Positions 55,018 to 63,827 of a stretch of DNA of 64,000 nt are shown piece after piece. The notes beneath the pieces were generated by a model that was not told the origin of the DNA, made no database searches, and saw only the letters and a program-made list of their open reading frames with translations. The DNA lies in assembly GCA_963794155.1 (NCBI GenBank), contig CAWCCX010000003.1, positions 213,778 through 277,777 on the forward strand. Direction: 5' to 3'. The DNA comes from Roseiarcus sp963794155. Lineage in GTDB: Bacteria > Pseudomonadota > Alphaproteobacteria > Rhizobiales > Beijerinckiaceae. Within the stretch, counting starts at the first letter, position 1. Every line of letters begins with the position of its first letter. A program made the translations under genes and the position numbers.

Positions 55018-55997
55018 GTGGCTTTGTTTTCGATGCGCGGGCCGCACGAGCCGCGATCGAGATCCGGCAGACGACACGGGAGAGCGCCGCGGTCTCCCCG
55101 GTTCTAGTCGCTGACGAAGGCGCGGCGTGTCAAGAACCCCAAAAACCGCAGGCGGGCCGACCCGCTATTGTCGGGTCGACTGAGATCCGCCGACCGCAAC
55201 AACCGCCGACCCAGGCAGGAAGTCAAAACAAGACAACTGGCATATACGAATTAATTATTGAGAATGAAGATCGTGGAGATGCTCACGTACACTCTGCGGT
55301 TCCTGCGGTTCTTGCGGTTGAAGCGAATGACGAGGCCGAGGAACCAAGGACAACATCGGCTTGCGCGAGGGACGTAAGTATGCGGACCGCTTCAGCGCGC
55401 CACAACGCACTAACGGCCGTCCGTGACGAAACTTCTTTCGTTGAACATGAGACCGCGGAGGGTCCGAAACTAGACGGGGTCGCCGCTGCAGATTCCGCTG
55501 CCGATGCGCTTAGGCTGGCGCGCTGCATCGGCTTCAGACTGAAGGTCGACGGCGACGATCTGACTTACGAGGTCCCGGAAGATCCGGCTGCCTATTCGAT
55601 CATCGACATCCTACGCTCGCACAGGGGCAAAATCGTCGAGTTACTGCGGAGCGAACGTTGCGCAGTCGTGAGATGGATCAACGACCATTTCCAATCGTCA
55701 CCAGTTGGTCAGTGCGTTCTATGCGGCAGCGACGAGCGGGACGACCCGTTCGTAGCGATCTTTGTCGGCGAGGACCGGGCTGACGCTCACGCGTCGTGTT
55801 ACCTGGCATGGATCGCCGATCAAGAAGCTAAGGCTCGCTTCGCGCTCGGAATTGAGACGCCGACCGTGGTCAGCGCCGGGCACGACGCTTCGCTCGTGGC
55901 GCTGCGCGCCGAGGGCATGCTTATCCGCGACCATGCGGATCCATGTTGCTTGCCGAAATCGCTAGCCGAATATCAGCCCAAAGGGGGAGCCTCTTGA
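55014..55997 (+). CDS. TubC_N-like domain protein with zinc-binding C-terminus
   Basis: 327 residues starting at ATG 55014, overlapping the previous stop (ATGA). The first 150 residues are low complexity. Residues about 170-215 (ALRLARCIGFRLKVDGDDLT...IIDILRSHRGKIVELL) match the small TubC N-terminal docking-type fold often found in alphaproteobacterial phage and plasmid proteins. A CVLCGSDE pair and a later DAHASC could bind zinc. The precise role is unknown. Confidence 0.6.
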   Translation: MSGFVFDARAARAAIEIRQTTRESAAVSPVLVADEGAACQEPQKPQAGRPAIVGSTEIRRPQQPPTQAGSQNKTTGIYELIIENEDRGDAHVHSAVPAVLAVEANDEAEEPRTTSACARDVSMRTASARHNALTAVRDETSFVEHETAEGPKLDGVAAADSAADALRLARCIGFRLKVDGDDLTYEVPEDPAAYSIIDILRSHRGKIVELLRSERCAVVRWINDHFQSSPVGQCVLCGSDERDDPFVAIFVGEDRADAHASCYLAWIADQEAKARFALGIETPTVVSAGHDASLVALRAEGMLIRDHADPCCLPKSLAEYQPKGGAS

Positions 55998-56914
55998 GCC
56001 GTGAAACCTTCGAGGGCCGCAGCTTCCAGACAAAGACGCTGTCGCTTATCGCTGATGCCAACGGAATTATTGGCGACTATCAGGCGCGCAACTTCGTCCT
56101 AACGCTTCGCCAGCTTTTTTACCAACTTGTCTCACGTTCGCTGATCGCGAACAAGCAGACTGAATACAAGAAGCTCGGCGTCGCCATCAAGAACGCACGC
56201 AGAGCGGGGTTAATCGACTGGGACGCGATAGAGGACCGCACCCGCAACATGCGCCGCTCGGCCGCTTGGGACAGCCCGACCGACATTGTGTGCGCTGTCG
56301 CGCGGCAATACCGCGAAGACCTTTGGCAGGGACAAGATTTCCGCCCTGAATGCTGGATTGAAAAGGACGCTCTGCTTGGCGTCATCGAGGGTGTCTGCGA
56401 CGAATTTCGGCTCCCCTATTTCGCCTGCCGCGGGAACAATTCCGAGTCTGAGCAATACAAGGCTGGAAAGCGCTTCGAGGCGCACTTAGCGAACGGGCTG
56501 ACTCCAATCGTTCTCCACCTTGGCGATCACGATCCCAACGGTCTCGACATGACAAGGGACAATCGCGATCGACTCGCCATGTTCGCTCGTCAAGGAGTCG
56601 AGGTTCGGCGGCTTGCGCTCAACATGGACCAGATCGAACGCTATCGCCCGCCGCCCAATCCTGCGAAGGAGACGGACACGCGATATCCGGCCTACGCCAA
56701 GCAATTCGGTAGGGAGTGTTGGGAGCTTGATGCGCTGGACCCGACAGTCATCGCGAACCTGATTCGAACAGAAGTCGAAAGACTGATCGACACCGATGCC
56801 TGGAACGAGGCCAAGGATAAAGAGGCGGCCAATCGAGCCTTGCTTGAAGCGACATCGGAGAATTGGGCCAAGGTCGAAAACCTCCTTAGAGGCGCGACGT
56901 TCGACATGGGCTAA
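55994..56914 (+). CDS. Toprim protein resembling topoisomerase VI-A/Spo11
   Basis: 306 residues from TTG 55994, which overlaps the previous stop (TTGA) and follows aagggggagc. The first domain (TLRQLFYQLVSRSLIANKQT ... GLIDWDAIEDRTR) resembles the winged-helix part of Spo11-type proteins, with a candidate Tyr in FYQLV. The second has WIEKDALLGVIEG and HLGDHDPNGLDM, a Toprim-type acidic metal site. It may nick or cut DNA during island replication or excision; catalysis is not shown. There is no B subunit in the window. Confidence 0.72.
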   Translation: MSRETFEGRSFQTKTLSLIADANGIIGDYQARNFVLTLRQLFYQLVSRSLIANKQTEYKKLGVAIKNARRAGLIDWDAIEDRTRNMRRSAAWDSPTDIVCAVARQYREDLWQGQDFRPECWIEKDALLGVIEGVCDEFRLPYFACRGNNSESEQYKAGKRFEAHLANGLTPIVLHLGDHDPNGLDMTRDNRDRLAMFARQGVEVRRLALNMDQIERYRPPPNPAKETDTRYPAYAKQFGRECWELDALDPTVIANLIRTEVERLIDTDAWNEAKDKEAANRALLEATSENWAKVENLLRGATFDMG

Positions 56915-57162
56915 CGCACCGTCTATTTCAAATACGAACACCGCCGACTGATGGCGCCCGCGATTGTCGCAGTGACGACTAGAATGCTTGTGGTGGCACG
57001 TCAGCGCGAAAACGTCCGGCATCTTTGCCGGTTTCGGCTCACTATGATGGCTCCCGGTCAAGCCACTCATCACGCAGCGAACAGACCTACGCGGGGAAAG
57101 CGCGTCATGGTTGAACGCGAGGCGCAGCGCAGCGATAGTCCGCGGTGACAACGGTGCCAACT

Positions 57163-57864
57163 ATGCCCCGAAAGAAACCAACAGAACGGAACTTCAATCC
57201 AGCCGTTCCGCTCGCCCTCCCGAACCGCGAGCTATTCGCCCAAGCCGTCGCCTGCGGCGTCCCGGTTCAAGCGGCATACGAGCGCGCAGGCTTTACGGGA
57301 AATAAGACCACGCGCTCGCACCTCCGTCACGACCCACAAGTGGACGCTCGCGTTACTTGGCTGCTGACAGATCGGATACGGGCAGACACAGCAGCGCGTC
57401 ACCGCCGAGAAAAACCGCTCGCCGATCTCCGGGCGCGCGTCGTGCGTGAGCTGGAGCGTGTCGCCTTCGCCGATCTGCGCAACGTCGTCCAATGGGAACG
57501 GCGGCCGATTGTAGACGCGGAGGGCAATGTGGTCCGCTTCGAGGATGCGATGATCCCGATGCCGTCGCGCCTTCTCAGCGCTGACGCTGCTGCAGCCGTG
57601 CGCGGCGTGACCAGCAAGTCCGGCACGCTCAGGATTGAGCTGGCGGACAAGTTGCAAGCCCTTGATAAGCTCGGCCGCATGCTCGGCCTATTCCAAGACG
57701 TTGCACCGCCCGCCAACGTCACCGTCAATCAATTGAACCTCAACAATGGGCCTGAGACCGCGCTGGAGGCCGCCAGAAGGCTGGCTTTCGCACTTGCGAA
57801 GGCACAATACGCTGTGATCGCCGCGCCTCGGCCGGCAGTCATCGGAAACGAGAAGGCGGAGTAG
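57163..57864 (+). CDS. Phage terminase small subunit-like protein
   Basis: 233 residues from ATG 57163 (MPRKKPTERNFNPA); GTG 57145 is an alternative. The N-terminal part (LFAQAVACGVPVQAAYERAG ... TRSHLRHDPQVDARV) is a helix-turn-helix DNA-binding domain of the terminase_2 type. The helical middle ends with LADKLQALDKLGRMLGLFQD, the usual oligomerisation part. In phages it recognises the packaging site. No large terminase gene follows. In phage satellites, a lone small terminase redirects helper packaging. Confidence 0.75.
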   Translation: MPRKKPTERNFNPAVPLALPNRELFAQAVACGVPVQAAYERAGFTGNKTTRSHLRHDPQVDARVTWLLTDRIRADTAARHRREKPLADLRARVVRELERVAFADLRNVVQWERRPIVDAEGNVVRFEDAMIPMPSRLLSADAAAAVRGVTSKSGTLRIELADKLQALDKLGRMLGLFQDVAPPANVTVNQLNLNNGPETALEAARRLAFALAKAQYAVIAAPRPAVIGNEKAE

Positions 57865-58476
57865 CCATCCGCCAGCATCTCGCATAAACACGGGCGGTTT
57901 CGTATGCTTTTGATCGCTTCCCCACCGTTTACCCCACCTGGCACGACCGACTCCGGCGTTTCTGTTGGCAAAGGCGCAGCAATTGCAAACGAAGCCCACG
58001 GGGTAGGCGGTGACCCGAAAAAGTAGGCCTCCGGCGAGCGAGGCCCGCGAGGCAAGAATCAGCGCTCAGTCGGCGAACGCATGGCAGGATGGTCGGGCAG
58101 ACCTTGATGGACATGAGGACACCCCCCTACCCCTCGCTTCGACGACCCCCGTCGATTTGGACCCCGGGGAGTCAGAAAACCTGAGCTGACGCGCGTTCGA
58201 CCGACCTTGATCTCCGCTTTCTCCGATTTTTCTGGCTGATTTCTGGCGGGAATTTTGGGTCTCAATCCGGCGTCGAAGTTTGCCCCCAGCCCGTCCTGGA
58301 CGTCCAAGGCTGTGATGGAATCCACCGCCTAGGTCACGTCCGCTTCGCGCCAATAGCGGTCACTCTCCGACGGGCGTGACGCATCGGTCAGATTGCCCCG
58401 AAGCTCGTTCCCGAGACCTATGGACACCGTGTCTCCGTAAGACCATCATGGGATGCGGTGGTCCAAGGAAACAACA
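57865..58476. other. 612-base region at the right end of the island
   Basis: No gene is supported. It contains cttccccac (57917-57925), the inverted copy of the repeats next to the integrase, and accccacc (57931-57938). The part from 58000 to 58450 is presumed host DNA leading to the cyclase gene, which has a short aaggaa ribosome site. Confidence 0.45.
57917..57938. repeat. Inverted gtggggaag repeat at the island's right end
   Basis: cttccccac (57917-57925) is the exact reverse complement of the repeat found twice next to the integrase; accccacc follows at 57931-57938 as a partial second copy. The inverted placement at opposite island ends suits integrase arm sites. Confidence 0.4.
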
Positions 58477-61400
58477 ATGGACGTCGCGGTTTGGCTGCGG
58501 GGCCTCGGTCTTCAGCAGTACGAAGCGCTGTTTCGCGAGAATGACATCGACGCCGAGGTCCTGAGCGACCTGACGGACGGCGACCTTGAGAAGATCGGTG
58601 TGTCTTTAGGCCACCGCAAGCGCCTGCTGAAGGCGGTCGCAGCGCTCGGTGGTCCCGCGGCCGTGCCTCCAGCCGCCGCCGCTCCAATTCCGCCGGTCGC
58701 GGACGCCGCCGAGCGCCGCCAGCTCACCGTCATGTTCTGCGACCTCGTCGGCTCGACAGCGCTTTCGGCGCGGCTCGATCCCGAGGACATGCGCCAGATT
58801 ATTCGCGCCTATCAGGACGCCTGTTCGGGCGTGGTGGCTCGCTATGACGGCTTTGTCGCCAAATTCTTTGGCGATGGGATTCTCGCTTACTTCGGCTTTC
58901 CCCGCGCACATGAGGACGACGCGGCGCGAGCGGTCCACGCGGCCCTGGAAATCGCCGAGGTCGTCGCCAGCTTGCAAACCCGCGCGCGCGAAAAGCTCAG
59001 CGTTCGCGTCGGCATCGCGACCGGCCTCGTGGTCGTCGGCGATCTCGTCGGCCAAGGCTCGGCGCAGGAGCAGGCGGTCGTCGGCGACACGCCGAATCTG
59101 GCCGCGCGGCTACAGGGCCTGGCCGACGCCGGCGGTGTTGTGGTGGCCGCAGCGACGCGGCGGCTGCTCGGCGATCGCTTCCGTTTGAAGGTTTTGGGCA
59201 AGCACGCCGTCAAGGGCCTCGCCGAGCCGGTCGAGGCGTGGGCGGCGCTCGGCGTGTCGCAGAGCGAGAGCCGCTTCGAGGCCGCGCATACCGCGCGTCT
59301 CACCGGCTTCGTCGGGCGCGAGGCAGAGAGCGCCGAGTTGCTCGTGCGGCAGCGCCGCGCCTGGGCCGGGAATGGCCAGATCGTGCTGATCTCGGGCGAC
59401 GCGGGCATCGGCAAATCGCGCCTGTTGGCCTGGCTCGCCGAGCAGGTCGCGGATACGCCGCATACGCGGCTTCGTTACCATTGCTCCCCCTATCACCGCG
59501 ACAGCGCGCTCTACCCCTTCGTGCAGCAATTCGAGCGCGCGGCGGGCGTCGCGCCGCAGGAGCCGCCGGATGCCAAGCTCGACAAGCTAGAGAAGATGCT
59601 GGGCCTCCCGACCGACCGCATGGGCGAGGTCGCGCCGCTGATCGCCTCCATACTTTCAATCCCGACCGGGACCCGTTATCCCGCGCTCAATCTCTCCCCG
59701 GCGCAGCAGCGCCGCCAGACGCTTTCCGCGCTGCTCGAGCGGATTGAGGGTCTGGCCGGACACAAGCCCGTGCTGGTCCTGTTTGAGGACGCGCATTGGG
59801 CTGACGCCACCTCGTTGGAAGTGCTCGATCTCGTGATCGAGCGGCTGCGGCGGCTGCCGATCCTGTTCCTGATCACCTACCGCCCGGAGTTCGAGGCACC
59901 GTGGAAGGGTCTGCCCGATGTGGCCACGATCGCGCTCGGGCGCCTTGATCGCGCGGAAGTAGAAGCGCTGGTCGAGCGCGTGACGGGCGGGCGAAAGCTC
60001 CCCGCCGAAGTGCTCGCGCAGGTGATCGGCAAGACCGACGGCGTGCCGCTGTTCGTGGAGGAATTGACCAAGAACGTGCTGGAATCCGGGCTCCTCATCG
60101 AGGATGGGGAACGCTACCGGCTCGACGGCCCCCTGCCGCCGCTCGCGATCCCCTCGACCCTTCAGGACTCGCTCATGGCCCGCCTCGACCGGCTCGCGGC
60201 AGTGAAGGAGATCGCGCAGATCGGCGCCGCAATAGGGCGCGAGTTCTCCTACCCGCTGCTGCACGCGGTCGTCGGTCGCGACGAGCCGCCGCTGAAAGCC
60301 GCGCTCGCGCAGCTGGTGGATTCCGAACTCGTCTTTCGCTCCGGCGAGCCTCCCGACGCTCGCTACGTCTTCAAGCACGCGCTGGTGCAGGACACGGCTT
60401 ACGAGAGCCTCCTGAAGAGCCGACGGCAGATCCTGCACCGGCGCATCGCCGAGACCTTGCGCGAAAAATTCCCGGATGTCGTCGAGGCCGAGCCGGAGCT
60501 GGTCGCCCATCATTTCACCCAGGCTGGCCTCACGGAGCCCGCGATCGAATATTGGGGCAAGGCCGGCGATCTCGCGCTTCGCCGCTCGGCCTTCAAAGAA
60601 GCCATCGTGCATCTCGGCAAGGCGATCGAGATGACGGAGGCGCTGACGGGCTCGGAGGAGCAGACGAGCGGACGGCTCCGTCTGCAGGTCTCCTACGGAA
60701 ACGCCATGATCGCCGCGCATGGCCATGGCGCGCCCGAAACCGCGGCGGCCTTCCGGAACGCGAGCGAATTGGGAGCGGGCAGCGCAGACTTGCACGCGCG
60801 GTATTCGATCAATTACGGGCTCTGGGCGGCTGCCCATGTGCACGGCGATCTGAAAGCGATGCGTGAGCCCGCGCAAGCTTTTCTGCTCGATGTCAAGCAA
60901 CAATCCCATTCGCCGGAAGCGGGCGTCGCACATCGGATCTATGGCGTGACGCAGTGGTTTGCCGGAGATTTCATCGAGGGGCGCTCGCACCTCGAAAAGG
61001 CCCTTGCGATTTTCAATCCCGAACGGGACCGCGATCTTGCCTTTCGCTTCGGCCAGGATGCAGGCGTTTCCGCCATGGTCTATTTGGCGATCGCGCTTTG
61101 GCCGCTCGGCGAGGTCGAACGCGCGCGAGAGCTTATCGACGCGGCTACCAGGCGAATAGCGAATTCTGGGACACCTCGCCACCTCGACACTCGGGCTCAT
61201 GCACAGCGCGATGTGCATGATCATCGCCCGGAACGTCGACAGCGCCGCGCCTCTGGCCAAAGCGCTGTCCAGCGTCGCGCATGAACATGGGATTGCGCTG
61301 TGGATCGGATTCGGGGCCTTCCTTGAGGCCTGGGTGGAATTTCGATCCGGCTCTCCGGAAACCGGTCTCTTGAATATGCGCCGGGCCGCCGCCCTGCTAC

Positions 61401-61843
61401 AGCAGGATGGCGTCGGCGCTTTTCAGCCGCTCGTTAGGACGGCTCTTGCGGAAGCGGAAGCGCGGAATGGAGAGCCGGAAGCCGCTCTGGCCACGCTCGA
61501 TCAGGCGCTTGAGGATTTCGCTCGCACAGGACAGCGCTGGTTCGATGCGGAGATCCACCGCATGCGGGGCGACATCCTCTTCGAGAAAGACGCGGCGAAT
61601 CCAGACCCCGCGGAAGAGGCCTTTCTCACCGCCATCGGCATCGCGCAACATCAAAAAGCCCGCAGCTTCGAACTGCGCGCCGCGCTCTCGCTGGCAAAAC
61701 TCTATCGCGTGACCGGCCGCGACGCCGACGCACTTGCCGTCCTCGATCCGGCGCTCGAAGGCTTAGCGCCAACTCCGGAATTTCCCGAGATCGCGGAGGC
61801 AGGAGAATTCGTGGCCACTATCGAGGCCAGTGCGAGACAGTGA
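58477..61843 (+). pseudogene. SAM-class III cyclase-AAA ATPase-TPR protein, frameshifted
   Basis: From ATG 58477 the protein has a SAM domain (VAVWLRGLGLQQYEALFREN), a class III cyclase domain (residues about 85-230; VMFCDLVGSTALSARLD and FFGDGILAYFGFP carry the metal-binding Asp residues), a P-loop ATPase (Walker A GDAGIGKSRL; Walker B LVLFEDAHWAD) and helical TPR-like repeats. The reading frame shifts at 61161-61166, where one extra T turns GAATC into GAATTC. The C-terminal 214 codons resume at LMHSAMCMIIARNVD to 61843. Whole length would be about 1120 residues. It probably makes cAMP or another cyclic nucleotide in response to a bound signal; the input is unknown. Confidence 0.85.
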
Positions 61844-62431
61844 CGACAGCGTGGTCGATGCGCGATCGAACGTCGGAAACCCTTTACCAACTCCGACGTC
61901 CAGGGCCGCGATCCGCAATGTCCGCTTCACGTGTGCGCCGTGAGAAGGCGGCGCTTTTCCAGTGGGTGCAAGTCCCACCCGGCGAACGCTCCAGCCGGAA
62001 GCAACCGGAGCAGTCATGGAGGTGACGAAATGGCTGAAGCCTTCGGTGTAGCTGGTCACATATAGGTGACCGCGCGAGTGTGCGGGCCGCAACGCGAGTA
62101 AACGCCGAGCAAGCCTCACATGAGCAGGTGGCAGTCAAGCGGTTTGTTTCCGGGTGATAAGTCTCCAGCGGTTTGTCCGGTATCCGAGGTTCTGAGCCCT
62201 CTAAGCGTGACGCGGCTCGTTTCCGAGCACGATCAACCTCACATACGGTCGCCGTTCGCGACGGCTGCACCAACATCCCGCTTGCGGCGGGTAGGGCTCA
62301 GGAAGACGAGAACCTTTCTCGAAAACGGCGTTTCAGGCCACGGCTTGCTTCGGTTCGTCCACCTGGATCCGTCAGGACTGATCACGTCCTGAGGATTACG
62401 GGATTGGATGCGTGGAAGACGGGGGCTATCG

Positions 62432-63596
62432 TCAGGCGGGCCTAATCATGGCGCCTTCGATCACGACCCCAGCGCTCAGATATTTCCAGAGTGCGACCAG
62501 CAGCTTTCGCGCCAGCGCCACGATCGTCGTCTTGCGCCGACGACCGCCGTTACGTTCGTTTCGGTCCTGGAACCAGAGGGTGAGTGCGGAGCGCGGCTGA
62601 TAGCGTATCCAAAGCCAGGCGAGCTAAAATCATCGTTGTCCGTAGTCGCGGGTTGCCCGATTGCGAGATGCCCTGCTCGCGATTGACCGACCCGCTTTGC
62701 CAAGGCGTCGGGGCAAGGCCGGCATAAGCGGCGACCTGTCGGCGGTTATCGAAGTGCCTGGAGAGTCCCTCAGACCAGAGGACCGAAGCGAATTCCGGCC
62801 CAATCCCATGGACACCCAGCAACATCGGCGGCGGGGCCAACCCTTTGGTTTGTTGTGCGTTGAGCAGCGCGTCCCGCTCGGACTCCACAGCTTTGATCTG
62901 CTCGAGAAGCAATTCGAGCCGATCGAGTTCTCGACAAACCTGGGCTTTGAGATGTTCGGGCAAGCGACGGCCGTCGCCAGTCTGGAGCGCATCCAGCCGC
63001 GCCCGTCGATCGCGACGCAACGGCTCATACTCGGATGCGCCCTGAGAGAAGAGCAATCCTTTGATCCGGTTGACGTGCTGAACCCGTTCCATGATCAGCA
63101 CCTTGCGCTCACGGCAAATCCGGCGGCGGTCTTCATCTTCAGGCGTCGGCGCCCGAACCATTGAACAGACCCGCGGTTCGCCGCGCTTGTGGGCGAGCAG
63201 CGCGCGAAGCAAAGCCTCGCCATCGATCCTGTCGGTCTTGGCCCGACGCCGCCGGCGCGAAGTCGCAATTGAGGCTGCATCGACAACGTGGCTCTCAATT
63301 CCCTCACTCAGCAAGACACGGTGAATCCAGAAACCGTCCAACCCCGCTTCTTGAATGACGATGATCGGGAAGGATTTTCCGGTCCGCGCGTACGCTTTCC
63401 TCCTGAGCTCCAAAATGCGGGCCAACAGCGCAGCGATATCCCCGGCGGACACGCTGTGCTTTGACATCTTCTCTCCGCGGCCTGGCGACAATGACGTAAC
63501 CAGCCAGGTCGATCGGCTCAGTTCCAATGAGATGAATATTGCGCAAAGATCGGCCCGGATCGTGGTCGGTGCTAATTGATCAGCTACGTTTTGCAT
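62432..63596 (-). pseudogene. IS110-family transposase, frameshifted near the C-terminus
   Basis: From ATG 63596 the RuvC-like DEDD domain begins FISLELSRSTWL and continues through QEAGLDGFWIHRVL and RRRAKTDRIDGEALLRALLA. The C-terminal serine domain includes LLGVHGIGPEFASVLWSEGL, AAYAGLAPTPWQSGS and SGNPRLRTTMI. After that the frame shifts: the native end (RYQPRSALTLWFQDRNERN ... VALWKYLSAGVVIEGAM) is in another frame to TGA 62432. The open frame instead ends early at 62550. One inserted base (and a base change) at about 62630 explains it. Confidence 0.85.
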
Positions 63597-63616
63597 GGTC
63601 GCCTCCAGAGTGGGTG

Positions 63617-63654
63617 GTAAGCGACCTCATGCTCCCGAATCGCAGGTCGCTACC
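63617..63654 (-). ncRNA. Structured region upstream of IS110 transposase, candidate bridge RNA segment
   Basis: The arms agcgacct (63620-63627) and aggtcgct (63644-63651), extended by ggt/acc with one bulge, form a strong stem in the non-coding left flank just upstream of the transposase start. In IS110-family elements this flank encodes the bridge RNA that guides donor and target choice. Only one stem is certain here; loops matching target and donor were not verified. Confidence 0.35.
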
Positions 63655-63827
63655 ATCGCCTCATGGGATCTCGAAAAGGACGATGTGCAGGCCGACCCGA
63701 CGACGTTTTCGGGGAAGGCTGATACGGCTGGGCGAGATGAGCGAAGACGACGCCCAGTCGCTGCACCGGGGTAGTGGCGGCAGCACGTACACAAGGAAAG
63801 CGCGCGCAACACGGGAAGCCCCATGGC

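Larger units (their letters stand above)
47571..57938 (+). mobile_element. Integrative island, candidate phage satellite
   Basis: All genes except the inserted IS21 run on the plus strand: integrase, a zinc-peptidase-like gene, a gene split by IS21, an AlpA-like regulator, and then a tightly overlapping set (small protein, DUF3987 protein, TubC_N-like protein, Toprim protein) plus a small terminase subunit. There is no large terminase, portal, capsid or tail gene. The ends are estimated from copies of gtggggaag in direct orientation at 47571-47591 and inverted at 57917-57925. No core attachment repeat was found, so the limits are approximate. Confidence 0.55.
62240..63700 (-). mobile_element. 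IS110-family element inside the intron (approximate ends)
   Basis: A transposase gene on the minus strand with non-coding flanks of about 190 bases at its 3' side and 100 bases at its 5' side. The ends are estimated from where recognisable intron sequence stops and restarts. IS110 elements have no inverted repeats, and none are seen. Confidence 0.6.

Noticed and set aside
27115..61843. Pairing the Pycsar-like effector (27.1 kb) with the class III cyclase (58.5 kb) as one system.
   Set aside because: They are more than 30 kb apart, and the cyclase has a SAM-AAA-TPR layout unlike the compact Pycsar cyclases.
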